From Chloroflexota bacterium (GTDB lineage Bacteria > Chloroflexota > Anaerolineae > Aggregatilineales > Phototrophicaceae), in assembly GCA_011525385.1 (NCBI GenBank), contig WTGF01000128.1:25259-89258 (forward strand): 64,000 nt of DNA, read 5' to 3'. The notes below the pieces were generated by a model, which did not search any database, had not been told where the DNA came from, and saw nothing but the letters and a program-made list of their open reading frames with translations. The position numbers and the translations under genes are program-made. Shown here piece by piece: positions 52,737 through 59,944 of the stretch. Each line of letters begins with the position of its first letter. Position 1 is the first letter of the stretch.

Positions 52737-53879
52737 TTACAGATCTTCCCGCAGCATCGCCGCCATGATCGCCGCGCGCTCCGGCATGGAGTCGATCTCG
52801 CCGTATTCGGTGATGGCATGGCCGCCATCGCCGACAATGCCCATACCATCGAGCGTCGGCACGCCCAGGGCCGCTGTCTTGTTGCCGTCGGAGCCGCCGC
52901 CCGTGCTGCCTTCGTCTATCTCGATTCCCATACCCGCGGCCAGTCCTTGCGCCCGCTTGAAGAGCGCGGCGATCTCCGGCGTCCGTTCCATCGGCGGTAC
53001 GCCGATCCCGCCTTCAATGACCAACTCCGCTTCGGGATGAATCGCCCGCAAGCTCATGATCTGCTCGTGGATGGCCTTTGCATTGGCGCGGGTCCGCGCG
53101 CGCACGTTGATTTCTATGCTCGCTTCCGCCGGGACCACGTTGCCGCGCGTCCCGCCTTTGATGACGCCGACATTGGCGGTTGTGCCTATGGCATAGTCCG
53201 TCATCGCTTGCACGGCCAGGATCTGATGCGCCATCTCTTCAATCGCGTTGATGCCACGCGCGTGGTCGGCGCCAGCATGCGCCGCGCGTCCCTTGGCAGT
53301 GATATTGTAATGGCTGACACCCTTGCGCTCGGTTTTGTATTTGCCGTCCTGTGGCGGTTCAGTGACGAAGACGACCCGGTGCGACAGCGCTTCACTTTCA
53401 ATTTCGAGGGCCGAATGCCGGCTGCCAGTTTCCTCGTCCGAGTTGAGCATATAGCTGATTGGCTGGGCGGGGAACAGGTTCAACTCGCGCAGCGCGCGCA
53501 AGGCCCACAAGGCGATGACGATCCCGCCTTTCATATCCATGGCCCCGACGCCATAGATGCGGTTGCCCTCAACGCGCGTCGGTCGACCGGCCACCGTGCC
53601 CACCGCCCAAACTGTGTCCATGTGGCTGAGGATGACCACTCCCCCGGGACCGGGGTTCCAACGGGCGCGCACGATATCGCCAACCTCTTCCTTGGGAATG
53701 ACCTCGACCGCCGCGCCCAATCCGCGCAGATCATCGGCCAGGACAGCGCCCAGCGCGTCCACTGACGCTTTGTGCAGGGTAGGGGATTCCAGCTCGATCA
53801 GCTTGATCAAGTCAGCAAGCATGTCGTCCGCGTGTTCGCGCAAGTAAGCGAGGATTCGTCGGTTGGCATCGGCCGTCAT
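52737..53879 (-). CDS. M20 family metallohydrolase, carboxypeptidase-G2-like
   Basis: 380 residues; third M20 enzyme of the window and closest to the one at 29367. Motifs: S-H-M-D-T-V-W (ligand His), G-A-M-D-M-K-G-G (bridging Asp), N-S-D-E-E-T-G-S (catalytic Glu), G-R-A-A-H-A-G in the lid, and late G-G-G-S-D-G-N. ATG at 53879 with AGGAAAAGGAC upstream; the longer frame lacks such support. Likely releases a glutamate-like amino acid. Confidence 0.92.
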   Translation of the reverse strand: MTADANRRILAYLREHADDMLADLIKLIELESPTLHKASVDALGAVLADDLRGLGAAVEVIPKEEVGDIVRARWNPGPGGVVILSHMDTVWAVGTVAGRPTRVEGNRIYGVGAMDMKGGIVIALWALRALRELNLFPAQPISYMLNSDEETGSRHSALEIESEALSHRVVFVTEPPQDGKYKTERKGVSHYNITAKGRAAHAGADHARGINAIEEMAHQILAVQAMTDYAIGTTANVGVIKGGTRGNVVPAEASIEINVRARTRANAKAIHEQIMSLRAIHPEAELVIEGGIGVPPMERTPEIAALFKRAQGLAAGMGIEIDEGSTGGGSDGNKTAALGVPTLDGMGIVGDGGHAITEYGEIDSMPERAAIMAAMLREDL

Positions 53880-54122
53880 GGATTTTGTCCTTTTCCTGAA
53901 ATCGAATCGTATAAGTATAACACTTTGCGACGCGATCTCTATGATGCAACCTCTTTTCGCGCGACCGTCGACCACCGTCGAGCCTCCTGCATTTGCGCGG
54001 ACAGATAAAACGTGGACGCGCTATGCACCCCCGAATTTCTCAGCGATTTCGCCACTTTCAGGCGCCAAAGTGTTGTTATCTATACCTGGTCTCAATACCA
54101 GAGCTGAATGTGGAGACCTGCG

Positions 54123-54617
54123 GTGAACGACTTGCCTCGCATCAAGGCTGATCTGATAGCCACTCTGGATCAAGGACGCGCCAAGGCCCGCGCGCTGGTT
54201 GAGCGACTGCCGCCGGATCTGCCCGTCCACGCTAGCTCCGGTTGGACGGTAAGCGACTTGATCATCCATTTGACCGCGCTCGAAGCCGACATGATCGCGG
54301 CATTGCAGCATGCGATGGACGAGAAGCCCTTCAGCGTCGACCTGCGCGGGCGCGCGACGGTCAATGAACTATACGAACTGCGGCGCACAGAACGCGCCGG
54401 GGAAAGTTGGCGGCAGCTTATGGCGGAATGGGAGCGCGTAAGAGACCAACTGCGCGGTCTCGTTATCGCCTTCCCCATCGATAAAACCGAGGTCGCGTTT
54501 AGCAATCCTTTTTTCCTGGACTACAACCTGGTGGGCGCCATCCACGCCTGCGGCGCCCATGAACGGCTGCATCTGGCCGAGATGCGCGCGGCCAGCCAAG
54601 GTCAGCCCCCGGACTAG
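54123..54617 (+). CDS. DinB/mycothiol-transferase-like four-helix protein
   Basis: 164 residues. The S-G-W-T-V-S-D-L-I-I-H-L-T opening with a conserved His and H-E-R-L-H-L-A-E near the end are typical of DinB-like bundles, whose metal is held by three histidines. GGAG 7 nt upstream selects the GTG at 54123 over the ATG at 54108. Family members are thiol transferases or of unknown function. Confidence 0.75.
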   Translation: MNDLPRIKADLIATLDQGRAKARALVERLPPDLPVHASSGWTVSDLIIHLTALEADMIAALQHAMDEKPFSVDLRGRATVNELYELRRTERAGESWRQLMAEWERVRDQLRGLVIAFPIDKTEVAFSNPFFLDYNLVGAIHACGAHERLHLAEMRAASQGQPPD

Positions 54618-54618
54618 C

Positions 54619-54903
54619 CTCGCGAGCAGGGCAATCGCACCAAATTATTTTTTCACCACAGAGGCAGCGAAGTGGGACCAACAAAGTCATGCAACTCCAA
54701 AATAATAGTCGGCGGTAGGAGCGACCCGGCGGGTCGCCCGAAACCACAAGTCGCGGCGGCAGCGGGCGACCAGATTGGTCGCCCCTACACGGCTCGCTTT
54801 TTCGCATGACTTACTTTGTTTTATTTCTGTGGTGATATTTGAGTTTGTATTGTGTTCATTGTAGTGCATGTTCATTTTGATGCGATTGCCTTAGCCTCGC
54901 GAG
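54619..54903. mobile_element. 285-bp foldback (nested inverted-repeat) element
   Basis: Concentric inverted repeats: CTCGCGAG (54619-54626 / 54896-54903); GGCAATCGCACCAAA / TTTTGATGCGATTGCC just inside; TCACCACAGA (54653-54662) / TCTGTGGTGA (54826-54835); AACAAAGTCATGC (54680-54692) / GCATGACTTACTTTGTT (54804-54820). At the core are GCGACCC/GGGTCGC (54721-54737) and GGGCGACC/GGTCGCCC (54764-54784). No coding capacity. It looks like a MITE or a composite of several repeat families. Confidence 0.75.
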
Positions 54904-55040
54904 CCGTCCCTCTTTTAATAAACCGCGATTTACGGTAGCCGAGCGGCTTTGTCAGTTCTATCAGGTTGGTCCTGTTAGCAAATTGGGAATGCCACTATCA
55001 TGGCGCGGCGATCCATTCGTCAGCCACGTTCAAAGTGCCA

Positions 55041-55970
55041 ATGTTGCGGACCGCTCGTCTGATTCTAGCCTGCCTGATGTTCACGCTGAGCTTGATTCCC
55101 GCCAGGGCTCAAGACAGCATTGATATTGTTTTGCAGCTGGCGCCGCGTCCGATGCCCACGGCAGTGATGGTCGAGTCAGGGACGCGTTTGGAACTCTACT
55201 TTTCTTCACTCAAGCAAGGCGGCCTCGGTTTGCTGCGCCTTGCGGGCGACGGCATCGAGGTCCCGAGCCTGGATTTTCTCGGTAGAGAGCGGCGATTCTT
55301 CCAGGTCGAAGACGATGCCTGGTACGCGCTCCTGATTGTCGATATGAACGCTTCGCCGGGCCTGCGCCAACTGACGGTAAGGGCTGACCGCGGCCTGGAA
55401 GAAATCGGCTTCAGGCGTGACATTCGCGTCGATTCGGGGCGCTTTATCTTGCAGGAATTCGATCTCCCCGCGGATCGCGCCTACCTGGTCGATCGCGCGA
55501 TAGAAGCCGCTGAATTCGCGCGCTTGGACGAAATCACCAGCGAGTCGGGCCCCGAGCCCTTGTGGGACGCTGGTGGCTTCGGCCTGCCCCTGGAAAGCGA
55601 GACAACTTCCCCCTTCGGCGCCTTCCGCGTATTGAACGATGGCGTCGAAACCCGCCACACCGGTTGGGATCAACGGGCGCCCAACGCTACGCCGGTACAT
55701 GCAATGGCCTCCGGCCGGGTGGCCTTCGCCGCTCCGCTGGAAATCCGCGGCGACTCCGTTGTCATCGACCACGGAGTCGGTGTCTACACGCTGTATGCGC
55801 ATTTGTCGGAAACCAATGTGACCCAGGGGCAAGCGGTCGACGCCGGGCAAATCATCGGCCTCAGCGGCAATAGCGGGCGCAGCAGCGGACCGCATTTGCA
55901 CTGGGAACTGATCGTCGAAGGACATTGGCTGAATGGATTGGACATTGTTGCGCTGTGGCTGCCGTCCTAG
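55041..55970 (+). CDS. Secreted M23 family peptidase
   Basis: 309 residues with a signal peptide (residues 1-24, A-R-A then Q) and a C-terminal LytM/M23 domain: H-T-G-W-D (zinc His/Asp), V-V-I-D-H-G-V-G-V-Y-T-L-Y-A-H-L (His) and P-H-L-H-W-E (HxH). The N-terminal 170 residues are beta-rich and unassigned. Cuts peptidoglycan cross-links or other peptides outside the membrane. The ATG at 55041 is chosen for the signal peptide. Confidence 0.92.
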   Translation: MLRTARLILACLMFTLSLIPARAQDSIDIVLQLAPRPMPTAVMVESGTRLELYFSSLKQGGLGLLRLAGDGIEVPSLDFLGRERRFFQVEDDAWYALLIVDMNASPGLRQLTVRADRGLEEIGFRRDIRVDSGRFILQEFDLPADRAYLVDRAIEAAEFARLDEITSESGPEPLWDAGGFGLPLESETTSPFGAFRVLNDGVETRHTGWDQRAPNATPVHAMASGRVAFAAPLEIRGDSVVIDHGVGVYTLYAHLSETNVTQGQAVDAGQIIGLSGNSGRSSGPHLHWELIVEGHWLNGLDIVALWLPS

Positions 55971-56034
55971 CGCCATCCCTTCCGCCCCTGACTCAAATGC
56001 GCGGGCAAATTTCTACCAAATAAACAAAACCATG

Positions 56035-56040
56035 TATAAT
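56035..56040 (+). promoter_or_regulatory. TATAAT -10 box upstream of the FHA gene
   Basis: A perfect TATAAT, with a weak TTCTAC -35 (56011-56016) 18 nt upstream. It predicts a leader of about 110 nt before the FHA gene. Confidence 0.4.
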
Positions 56041-56154
56041 GCAGGGACAAGCGTGCCAGTGCACGACGTCGTCTTCCCGTTCTCGAGCAGCGCTTCCGAA
56101 ACAGACGCGCGCCTAGTTCTCGAGACGGTCCGATGACGCGCGCAGGAGGATATG

Positions 56155-56955
56155 ATGCAGCAGCCAAACAGCTTCCGTTTGGTGGTTAGACGGGGTCCGC
56201 AGCCCAATCAAACTTACGAAATCTCCAAGGATGTGACCACATTAGGGCGCGATATCACCAATGACATCGTCGTCAACGACCGCGAAACCAGCCGTCATCA
56301 TCTGCGCTTGCAACGTTCTTCCGACACCGTCACAGTGGAAGATCTGGGCTCGACCAATGGCACCTTCGTCAACGGCAAGCGCGTTTCCGGCGTGACGACC
56401 CTGCAAAACGGAGATATGGTCGGCCTGGGCGAAACGGTCACGCTGGCATTTGAGATCCAGCGCGGCCAGCAGATGCCCGCCGTGGGGGGTCCCCCGGCCA
56501 GCGGCGGCATCCCGACGCCGGGGCCGCTGAGTCCACCGCCCGTGGAAGCGCCGCCGGCGGAAGCCTCCTACGGTCCCCCGGCCGCCGCTTTCGGCGGACA
56601 GCAACCGCTGGTCGATCCCTATTTGCCGCCGGTCGGTGAATCCACGCCGGCGCCGCCCATCGCCTATCCCGAGGGACCGCCGCAGATGCAGCAGCCAGCC
56701 TATTATGGCCAGCCCCCTGCCGGCTACCAGATTCCCCCTCCGCCGCAACAGTACCCGGGTTACGACTACGACCCCTATAAGGCGCGGGACGATGAGGGCG
56801 GGTCCTCGCAATGGCTGGTCTTGGGCTGTTTTGTCTTTTTCGTGCTGGCCTTCGTCTGTTTCGGTTTCATCGGCTTGCTGCTGATCGACACGCTCAACCT
56901 CTGGTGCGATACGCCGGTGATTACGCAGATTGTGGCTGCCTTCGGCTATTGCTAG
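56155..56955 (+). CDS. FHA-domain membrane protein with proline-rich linker
   Basis: 266 residues. An FHA domain at about 25-100 (L-G-R-D-I-T-N-D-I, S-R-H-H, G-S-T-N-G-T-F-V-N-G) recognises phosphothreonine. A Pro/Gly/Tyr-rich linker (about 105-215) and one C-terminal membrane helix follow, with a short tail containing C-x(11-13)-C residues. AGGAGG lies 5 nt before the ATG at 56155; the ATG at 56152 is too close. Links Ser/Thr-kinase signalling to the membrane; no kinase is in the window. Confidence 0.85.
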   Translation: MQQPNSFRLVVRRGPQPNQTYEISKDVTTLGRDITNDIVVNDRETSRHHLRLQRSSDTVTVEDLGSTNGTFVNGKRVSGVTTLQNGDMVGLGETVTLAFEIQRGQQMPAVGGPPASGGIPTPGPLSPPPVEAPPAEASYGPPAAAFGGQQPLVDPYLPPVGESTPAPPIAYPEGPPQMQQPAYYGQPPAGYQIPPPPQQYPGYDYDPYKARDDEGGSSQWLVLGCFVFFVLAFVCFGFIGLLLIDTLNLWCDTPVITQIVAAFGYC

Positions 56956-57028
56956 ACCCGGTCGTCCACTCCTTAGCCGCCTAAAGCCTATACCTGTATC
57001 AAATCGAATATCTGAATATCATTAGAAC

Positions 57029-57071
57029 GCGACCATATAGTCGCCCTTTGATCCGCGACTTGTGCTAGCTT
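57029..57071 (+). promoter_or_regulatory. Palindrome-containing promoter-like element before the portal gene
   Basis: GCGAC-CATATA-GTCGC (57029-57044), then exactly 21 nt later TAGCTT (57066-57071) as a TAnnnT -10. Two further copies at 62816 and 63724 have the same palindrome and the same 21-nt spacing to TACCCT. No good -35 is seen, so an activator may bind the palindrome. Confidence 0.5.
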
Positions 57072-57099
57072 GTGCGGAAAGACAGCAAAGGAGCGAATC

Positions 57100-58518
57100 G
57101 TGTTCAATTGGCTGAGTGATCTCTTCAGCGCGCGCCGCAAGGGCCTGCGCCGGCAAGCGCCGCATATCGAAAGCGTAGCATGGCACAATAGCTTCAGTTC
57201 AAACCCGCCGGCCGATGTCCACTCCGCGCGGCTTTACGAGCAGTCGCCCTGGGTCTACATCGCCATCAACCGCATCGCGGAAGCCGGCGCCCTGGCCCCG
57301 CTCAAGGTCTATCGGCTGGCGGGCGAAAAGCGCGTCGGCATCGAGAATCATCCGCTGGAGCAACTGCTCGGCAATCCCAATCCCATGACCAGCCGCTTCG
57401 AATTGTTCGAGCAGACGCTGGGCTCGCTGGAATTGCACGGCAACGCCTACTGGTTCCTGGCGGGCGACGCTAGCGGTCAACCGCGCGAGATCTGGGCGCT
57501 GCGCCCCGACCGCATGACCGTCGTGCCGGACAGGCAAAATGTGATACGCGGCTATCTCTACGCCATCGACGGCCAGATGATCCCCCTGGACGCCCTGGAA
57601 GTCATCCATTTCCGCCGCTGGCACCCGGGCAACGACTACTACGGCTTGTCGCCCGTCTCATCGGCGCGCGCCGCCGCGCTCAGCGACAAGCACATGGCCG
57701 ACTGGAATCGCAATACCTTCGGCGTAGACAAGGGCGTGCCAGCCGGCATCGTCAATATCCATGAGTTCGTTTCCGATACCGATTACGAGCGTATCAAGCG
57801 CGAGTGGCGCAACAACTACGGCGGCACAGCGCGCAAGACCGCCTTCCTGCGCGGCGGGTCCATGGAGTGGCAGAACATCGGCTTGAGCCACACCGATCTC
57901 GATTTCCTGGGGGGACGGCGTGCCCAGCGCGACGAGATCCTCAATATCTTCGGCATCCCGGTGGCCCTGGTCAGCGAGAACGCCACCGAAGCCAACGCCA
58001 AGGTCGCCGAGCGCCTCTTCATCGAGCGTACCCTCTGGCCCAAGCTGGTGCGCGTCGCCCAGAAGATCACCGGCGAGCTGCTGCCCTTTTACGGCGCCGA
58101 CCTGGTCGCCGAATACGACGACATCCGTCCCACCGATACCGAGGCCCACCTGGCCGAGATCCGCGCCGCCTACCCGCTTCTGAGCATCAATGAAATGCGG
58201 GCTGCTTATTTCCAGTTGCCGCCTGTGGCTTGGGGCCACACGCCGGCGGCGTCGCACACTCCGGCCATTGATGACCCCGGTAGGGGCGACCCGATGGGTC
58301 GCCCAGAATCCACCGCCCACAAGTCCGCCCTGGACGAACTGGCGCAATGGGAGCGCTTCGCCCTGAATCGCCTCGACAAGCCCGAACAGACCCGCCCCTT
58401 CCAGGTCACGGCACTGCCGGATGAACTGGCTTTCGAGGTCAGCGCAAGCCTGCTCTTCGCCGGGGATCGCGATGCGGTCAAGTCCGTGTTTGCCGGCGCA
58501 AGGGCGGGGCTGAACTAA
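57100..58518 (+). CDS. Orphan phage portal protein (HK97 family)
   Basis: 472-residue portal protein: N-terminal W-V-Y-I-A-I-N-R-I-A, H-G-N-A-Y-W-F, G-L-S-P-V, and the long clip/stem helix region ending E-N-A-T-E-A-N-A-K-V-A-E-R-L-F. GTG start at 57100 behind AAAGGAG. In a phage it forms the dodecameric DNA channel, but no terminase, protease or capsid gene is nearby. Residues 394-402 (G-R-G-D-P-M-G-R-P) are encoded by a dispersed palindrome, so a repeat has entered the gene in frame. Reading frame is intact, arguing for retention or recent transfer. Confidence 0.88.
   Translation: MFNWLSDLFSARRKGLRRQAPHIESVAWHNSFSSNPPADVHSARLYEQSPWVYIAINRIAEAGALAPLKVYRLAGEKRVGIENHPLEQLLGNPNPMTSRFELFEQTLGSLELHGNAYWFLAGDASGQPREIWALRPDRMTVVPDRQNVIRGYLYAIDGQMIPLDALEVIHFRRWHPGNDYYGLSPVSSARAAALSDKHMADWNRNTFGVDKGVPAGIVNIHEFVSDTDYERIKREWRNNYGGTARKTAFLRGGSMEWQNIGLSHTDLDFLGGRRAQRDEILNIFGIPVALVSENATEANAKVAERLFIERTLWPKLVRVAQKITGELLPFYGADLVAEYDDIRPTDTEAHLAEIRAAYPLLSINEMRAAYFQLPPVAWGHTPAASHTPAIDDPGRGDPMGRPESTAHKSALDELAQWERFALNRLDKPEQTRPFQVTALPDELAFEVSASLLFAGDRDAVKSVFAGARAGLN
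58284..58304 (+). repeat. GGGCGACC palindrome inserted within the portal gene
   Basis: GGGCGACCC-GAT-GGGTCGCCC, a 9-bp perfect stem, preceded by the usual GGTAG flank. It is in frame in the C-terminal part of the portal gene and encodes an Arg/Gly/Pro-rich loop. Confidence 0.85.
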
Positions 58519-58529
58519 GGGGGCTGTAG

Positions 58530-58550
58530 GGGCGAGCCACTGGCTCGCCC
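58530..58550. terminator. Palindrome after the portal gene, probable terminator
   Basis: GGGCGAGCC-ACT-GGCTCGCCC, a perfect 9-bp stem, 11 nt beyond the portal stop and between convergent genes. It is a variant of the dispersed family and is followed by a pyrimidine-rich stretch. Confidence 0.6.
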
Positions 58551-58560
58551 GCTTCTTTCG

Positions 58561-58749
58561 CTAAGTTAGCGATTCACGAATCTCGCACAACGCTTCACGG
58601 GCTGGCTGGACTTTGCCTTGCTTCATCTCTTTCAGGCTTACGCGCAGATCGTCCAGAAACTCGATTTGCGCTTCTGTAAGCTCAGGCGTTTTCAGCGTAG
58701 TTTTCTCCGGTGCCGCGGACGGTGATCGAGATGATTCGCTCACGCTCAT
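58561..58749 (-). CDS. Small antitoxin-like protein
   Basis: 62 residues: a Ser-rich N-terminus, then a helical region (A-Q-I-E-F-L-D-D-L-R-V-S-L-K-E-M-K-Q-G-K) and a C-terminal R-E-A-L-C-E-I-R. The D-L-x-x-S-L-x-x-M-x-x-G-K pattern resembles the C-terminal part of Phd/RHH-type antitoxins that bind RelE/ParE toxins. No toxin gene is adjacent. AGGAG precedes the ATG at 58749. Function uncertain. Confidence 0.55.
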   Translation of the reverse strand: MSVSESSRSPSAAPEKTTLKTPELTEAQIEFLDDLRVSLKEMKQGKVQPAREALCEIRESLT

Positions 58750-58853
58750 GTGGCACGCTCCTCTCGCATATGATGACATCATTTTAGGGCATAGCATAAT
58801 TTGTTATCAGTGTTTCGTCACTCTTGCTTGTCTTCTTATCGAACCACCAGTCT

Positions 58854-59135
58854 TTAATGGTCCGCGTCCAGCGCCCCGCATATCTCGCCTTCTGACAAGC
58901 CCGGGTAGCGCCGCATGATCTTAAACACCAAATCGCCTTTGCCCTCGGCGTAGACACCGGCAGCAATCTCGCTACGCAATTTGCCAACTAGGTCCGCAAA
59001 CCATAACTGGTACCATTCAGGTGTCATATCCAGCGGATAATCATAGTATTCGGCGCGGCTTAAGCCCACTGGCAAAGGAGGGTGCAACTCGTGCAACTCT
59101 TCTCTCGTGTAGCGGACTTTTAGTTTGTCAGTCAT
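58854..59135 (-). CDS. Small hypothetical protein
   Basis: 93 residues from the ATG at 59135 behind AGAGGA. Hydrophilic, with R-Y-T-R-E-E-L-H-E-L near the N-terminus and a helical C-terminal half (W-Y-Q-L-W-F-A-D-L-V-G-K-L-R). No family recognised. It lies upstream of the small antitoxin-like gene on the same strand, about 100 nt away. Confidence 0.55.
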   Translation of the reverse strand: MTDKLKVRYTREELHELHPPLPVGLSRAEYYDYPLDMTPEWYQLWFADLVGKLRSEIAAGVYAEGKGDLVFKIMRRYPGLSEGEICGALDADH

Positions 59136-59340
59136 AGAATCCTCTTTCGATAGGGCTCTGCTTGTCAAAAGCGACTGGGTAACAAAATATTTATTCCCAA
59201 ATATATGACCTTTTGCGGAGTGTGGCAAGCATACCATAGGGTTCGTGTAAAGGCAGAACGTCTGTTCACGCGGGTATTCACTTCAGAGGACAAAAAGGGG
59301 AAGCCACGATATTGTTTCTTTGCTGTCCGCCTTTTGCATG

Positions 59341-59904
59341 TTAATGTGATGCGCTTTCGGTCGCAGCTTGAAGCAGTTTGTAGACTTTCTCTAGCAAAGC
59401 TGTGGCGTGTTTTTCGAACTCTTTCAGACTGTCAAACCATTCATCTCTCGATTTCTCATTATCAAAGGTGGGTACGTTGTATCGAAGGTTGTTGATCAGT
59501 TCTAGCAATTCAGTATCGCATATTGTACTTGCTATGGCGCGCATCTCTATGGTCGAGCCTTCAAGAGTAATAAGGACGTTCGAGAGCTCATCAATCGAAA
59601 TGTCTTCGAATACTTGTTCCGTTGAATCTTCATCTCGAAATTTGAAGACAAACCCATACTTATAACTCAGCCTCGCGCAACTTAGGTACATTCCCCTTGT
59701 AAGTTCGTTAATCCTATTCAGGCGAGTAATCTCCTGATTCAGATTAACAGACAAACGATTTACTTCGCCCTGAAGCTTGGCATTTGATTCTTGCAGTTCT
59801 TTCGTTTGCCCGTGTCGGACGAAAGTTTCGCGTATTGTCCAACCAATTGCAACGCTGTTAATTATGATTGTCGCAACTATCCCGAGTGCCTGACTGTCCA
59901 TCAT
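59341..59904 (-). CDS. Membrane-anchored coiled-coil protein of unknown function
   Basis: 187 residues: an N-terminal membrane helix (about 7-24), a coiled coil (about 30-70), and a C-terminal helical domain. The gene is clearly AT-richer than its neighbours, suggesting transfer. Two adjacent ATGs (59904, 59901) are possible starts. No family recognised; similar architectures occur near defence genes, but that link is only positional here. Confidence 0.6.
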   Translation of the reverse strand: MMDSQALGIVATIIINSVAIGWTIRETFVRHGQTKELQESNAKLQGEVNRLSVNLNQEITRLNRINELTRGMYLSCARLSYKYGFVFKFRDEDSTEQVFEDISIDELSNVLITLEGSTIEMRAIASTICDTELLELINNLRYNVPTFDNEKSRDEWFDSLKEFEKHATALLEKVYKLLQAATESASH

Positions 59905-59905
59905 A

Positions 59906-59937
59906 TTCTTTCTCTGTGCCCTCTGTGCCTCTGTGGC
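59906..59937. repeat. CACCACAGAGGCAC-family repeat copy
   Basis: TTTCTCTGTGCCCTCTGTGC followed by CTCTGTGGCAAA is a reverse-oriented copy of the dispersed repeat, sitting between the coiled-coil gene and the methyltransferase gene. Confidence 0.7.
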
Positions 59938-59944
59938 AAACCCC

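Noticed and set aside
54619..54903. Insertion sequence with transposase
   Set aside because: No open frame of useful length lies inside; it can only be a non-autonomous element.
57100..58518. Prophage region around the portal gene
   Set aside because: No terminase, capsid, tail, integrase or lysis genes flank it, and neighbours are ordinary cellular genes.
58561..59135. A complete toxin-antitoxin pair formed by the two small genes
   Set aside because: The antitoxin-like gene is plausible, but the partner has no toxin motif and the gap of about 100 nt is longer than usual.
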